From positions 4,289,486-4,353,485 of the forward strand of contig CM046850.1 in the NCBI GenBank assembly GCA_025618425.1: DNA of 64,000 nt, given 5' to 3'. Shown in pieces: positions 62,222 through 64,000 of this stretch (the first letter of the stretch is position 1; every line of letters begins with the position of its first letter). The notes under the pieces are model-generated. The model was not told the origin of the DNA, did not search any database, and was given only the letters and a program-made list of their open reading frames with translations. The DNA is from Heliocidaris tuberculata. Lineage: Eukaryota > Echinodermata > Echinoidea > Camarodonta > Echinometridae. A program made the position numbers and the translations under genes.

Positions 62222-62370
62222 GGGTCCTGTTTCATAAAACTTATTATCAATAACAAGTCACAATGACTGTTATAAGCTACTGAAATCAGAGCATTTGATT
62301 GGCTGAGAGCAGACTTGTCATAGATTTGTTGAAATTGTTATTGATAACAAGTTTTATGAAACGGGGCCCT
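62222..62370. repeat. Foldback repeat, GGGCCC/ATTGG family
   Basis: Left GGGTCCTGTTTCATAAAACT, core GCATTTGATTGGCTGAGAGC, right AAGTTTTATGAAACGGGGCC. Best-preserved pair of ends in the window. Confidence 0.88.
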
Positions 62371-62582
62371 GGAGTGGGCAGCTATTCTATGCAATTTGAT
62401 CAAAATCCCAACAGTACAGCTTTTAACTAATCTTAGTTACTACAATGATCGTAAAAGTTTTACGATCGATTTAGATTTGTGAAAAGTCTTGACAATCATG
62501 TTTTATAACCTTCCATTATTTCTTGAACCTTTTTCTTTTTTACATTTTACACTAAGAATCATGAATTATTTGTCTTGTATGA

Positions 62583-62588
62583 AATAAA
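62583..62588 (+). terminator. Candidate polyadenylation signal of the VWC gene
   Basis: AATAAA about 920 nt after the stop codon, the first canonical hexamer on this strand. It would place a foldback repeat in the 3' UTR. Confidence 0.3.
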
Positions 62589-64000
62589 CGTACGTCCTAA
62601 CTTTGGACACGTTAAAAAATATATATCCAATAATTATTGTTGAAATTTAGCGTCGTATAACCTCGTGCGTGCTGGTACGGGGGGGGGGGTCAAAATAAAT
62701 ATCATGATCCACAAGGGGATTACCCTCTTTTGAAATAGGATACATGGGTTGCCATCATTTTCTACAAAACAAAGCACATACTGCGTACACCAATAAAAGA
62801 ATGGACACGGTAAATGTAAAATTATTGCACGCGTTCCTATCTACTAATCAATAACACATTCAGACATATGTTATAATGCATTCGACCATTTTGGGAAATC
62901 TACCAATTTGAATTTAACCCCAAAGCATTCCACATAATTGAATATCAGGAAACTTTACATTCATGAATAATCTTAAAGAATGCTATAATAGTGCCCATGA
63001 ATTTCCAAGGGCTGCTATACGCTAGTTGGAACAAAGTTACAATTAATCGGTGTCGTAGCGTGTGTCTAGAGATTGAGAGGGGCATTGACTTTTCTGTTGG
63101 GGGGGGGGGGGGGGGAGGGTAGTAGTCTTACTCAGTGGATGGAAAGTGAATCAACAAGGCCAATGATTATGGGGATGGTGCGGGAGGAGGTCTTATAGCG
63201 TCTTGATTTCATGGTTCCTTAAGTTATACCCCTCCCTTTTTCATCTTTCTCTATTTGTCTTTGTCTTTCTTTCTTTCTTTTTTCTTGTTGTCATTTGATT
63301 GCACCATGATTGGCACGTGCTTTCGTACACCTTTAGCTACGCCACTTAAATGAAACGTGACAATGGGAAGGTTTTCTGAAATGGATGAGTCTCAGGAAGA
63401 TGTCTGTATTGGGGATGCATACCTAATTGAGGGAGAGATATTGCTCCAGAGTTTGGGCACGGCAATGACATTGCCTTCCACTTTCTCCCTTTCTTTCTCT
63501 CCTTTTTTTCTTTATTCGCCATTCGATGGGGTAGGGGCACGTGTCCCCCACGCCACCCATGGCTACGCCATTGACTCATCCCATTTTTTTCTCGCATATA
63601 TAATGGTAATATTCACCACGACATTCACCATCCAACCATATTGTAGGATTATATTTTAATAACATTCTGAAGCACACTCCTCCATCATCGAATGCATATC
63701 GAGGAGAATTAAAGGGCCCCTGCCATCAAAATGCAAGTGGATAGCTGTTGATGTGCAGTCCTACATACATCTCATATTTTGATATTTAATCTTCTAAATA
63801 TGTTTCATAGATTTTTGAATATTTTTTGAAACAATTTTCTACAACCTGATAAGACCCACCCACTTAAAAAGAATCATCCAGACCATTTGCCCCCTGTGAC
63901 ATCATCTATCAATCATCAGTGAGCTAATAGCGATTTGCAAGTGAGATTGGTATTTTAACTTTGTCAAAGCTGACACCTGTTACAATACAACATACAATAC

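Larger units (their letters stand above)
61663..64000. other. 3' flank of the VWC gene and intergenic DNA
   Basis: No gene supported. It holds an (ATGTT)n run at 61861-61885, a foldback repeat at 62222-62370, an AATAAA at 62583-62588, and G runs at about 62680 and 63101. Fragments with GGCTACGCCA or CTACGCCACTT ends lie near 63335 and 63565. A TTAA|AGGGCCCC start at 63709-63713 could be the left end of another TTAA-family element running out of the window. Confidence 0.5.

Overview
The window reads as animal nuclear DNA. Genes are split by many GT-AG introns, one intronless gene encodes a Golgi-type sulfotransferase, and the DNA between and inside genes is crowded with microsatellites, G/C homopolymer runs, short inverted-repeat transposons and an L2/CR1-type LINE. 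Proteins and repeats together suggest a marine deuterostome, most likely a sea urchin. That placement is inference; nothing in the sequence fixes the species.

Layout. 1-6 kb: low-complexity DNA and a minus-strand gene for a small MID1IP1/Spot14-family protein (4421-4987). 6.1-7 kb: a hAT-like element holding a 186-bp tandem repeat. 10.8-13.3 kb: a 5'-truncated L2/CR1-type LINE (minus strand) interrupted by a 931-bp element with TTAA duplications; the LINE reading frame resumes exactly if the insert plus one TTAA is removed. 14.05-15.19 kb: an intronless heparan sulfate 3-O-sulfotransferase-like gene (minus strand). 19.2-47.4 kb: gamma-tubulin complex component 3 (GCP3), 24 coding exons on the plus strand, all phases consistent, 943 residues. 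51.1-52.1 kb: a palindromic repeat with an intact tRNA-Arg(TCT) gene in each arm. 53.6-61.7 kb: a five-exon plus-strand gene for a secreted, probably GPI-anchored 284-residue protein with one VWC domain followed by a domain I do not recognise.

The most unusual feature is the state of the GCP3 locus. Introns in its second half carry at least ten decayed or partial copies of neighbouring exons (13, 18, 19, 21 and 23). Several were later broken by transposons: one exon-19 copy is split by a LINE fragment that itself holds a Harbinger-like element. Two partial copies of exon 21 and one of exon 18 remain open in frame with good donor sites; the exon-18 copy also has an acceptor in phase and could be spliced in as a 25-residue cassette.

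Mobile DNA falls into families readable from their ends: TTAA-flanked elements beginning AGGG/AGTG (Kolobok/T2-like), hAT-like elements with 8-bp duplications and internal G runs, Harbinger-like elements with 3-bp duplications, foldback repeats bounded by GGGCCC, and a 2.6-kb element with nine copies of a 15-bp motif TGTCACGGACGGACA. The genes show no operon-like relationship. GCP3 acts in microtubule nucleation, the sulfotransferase in the Golgi, and the VWC protein is predicted to be extracellular.
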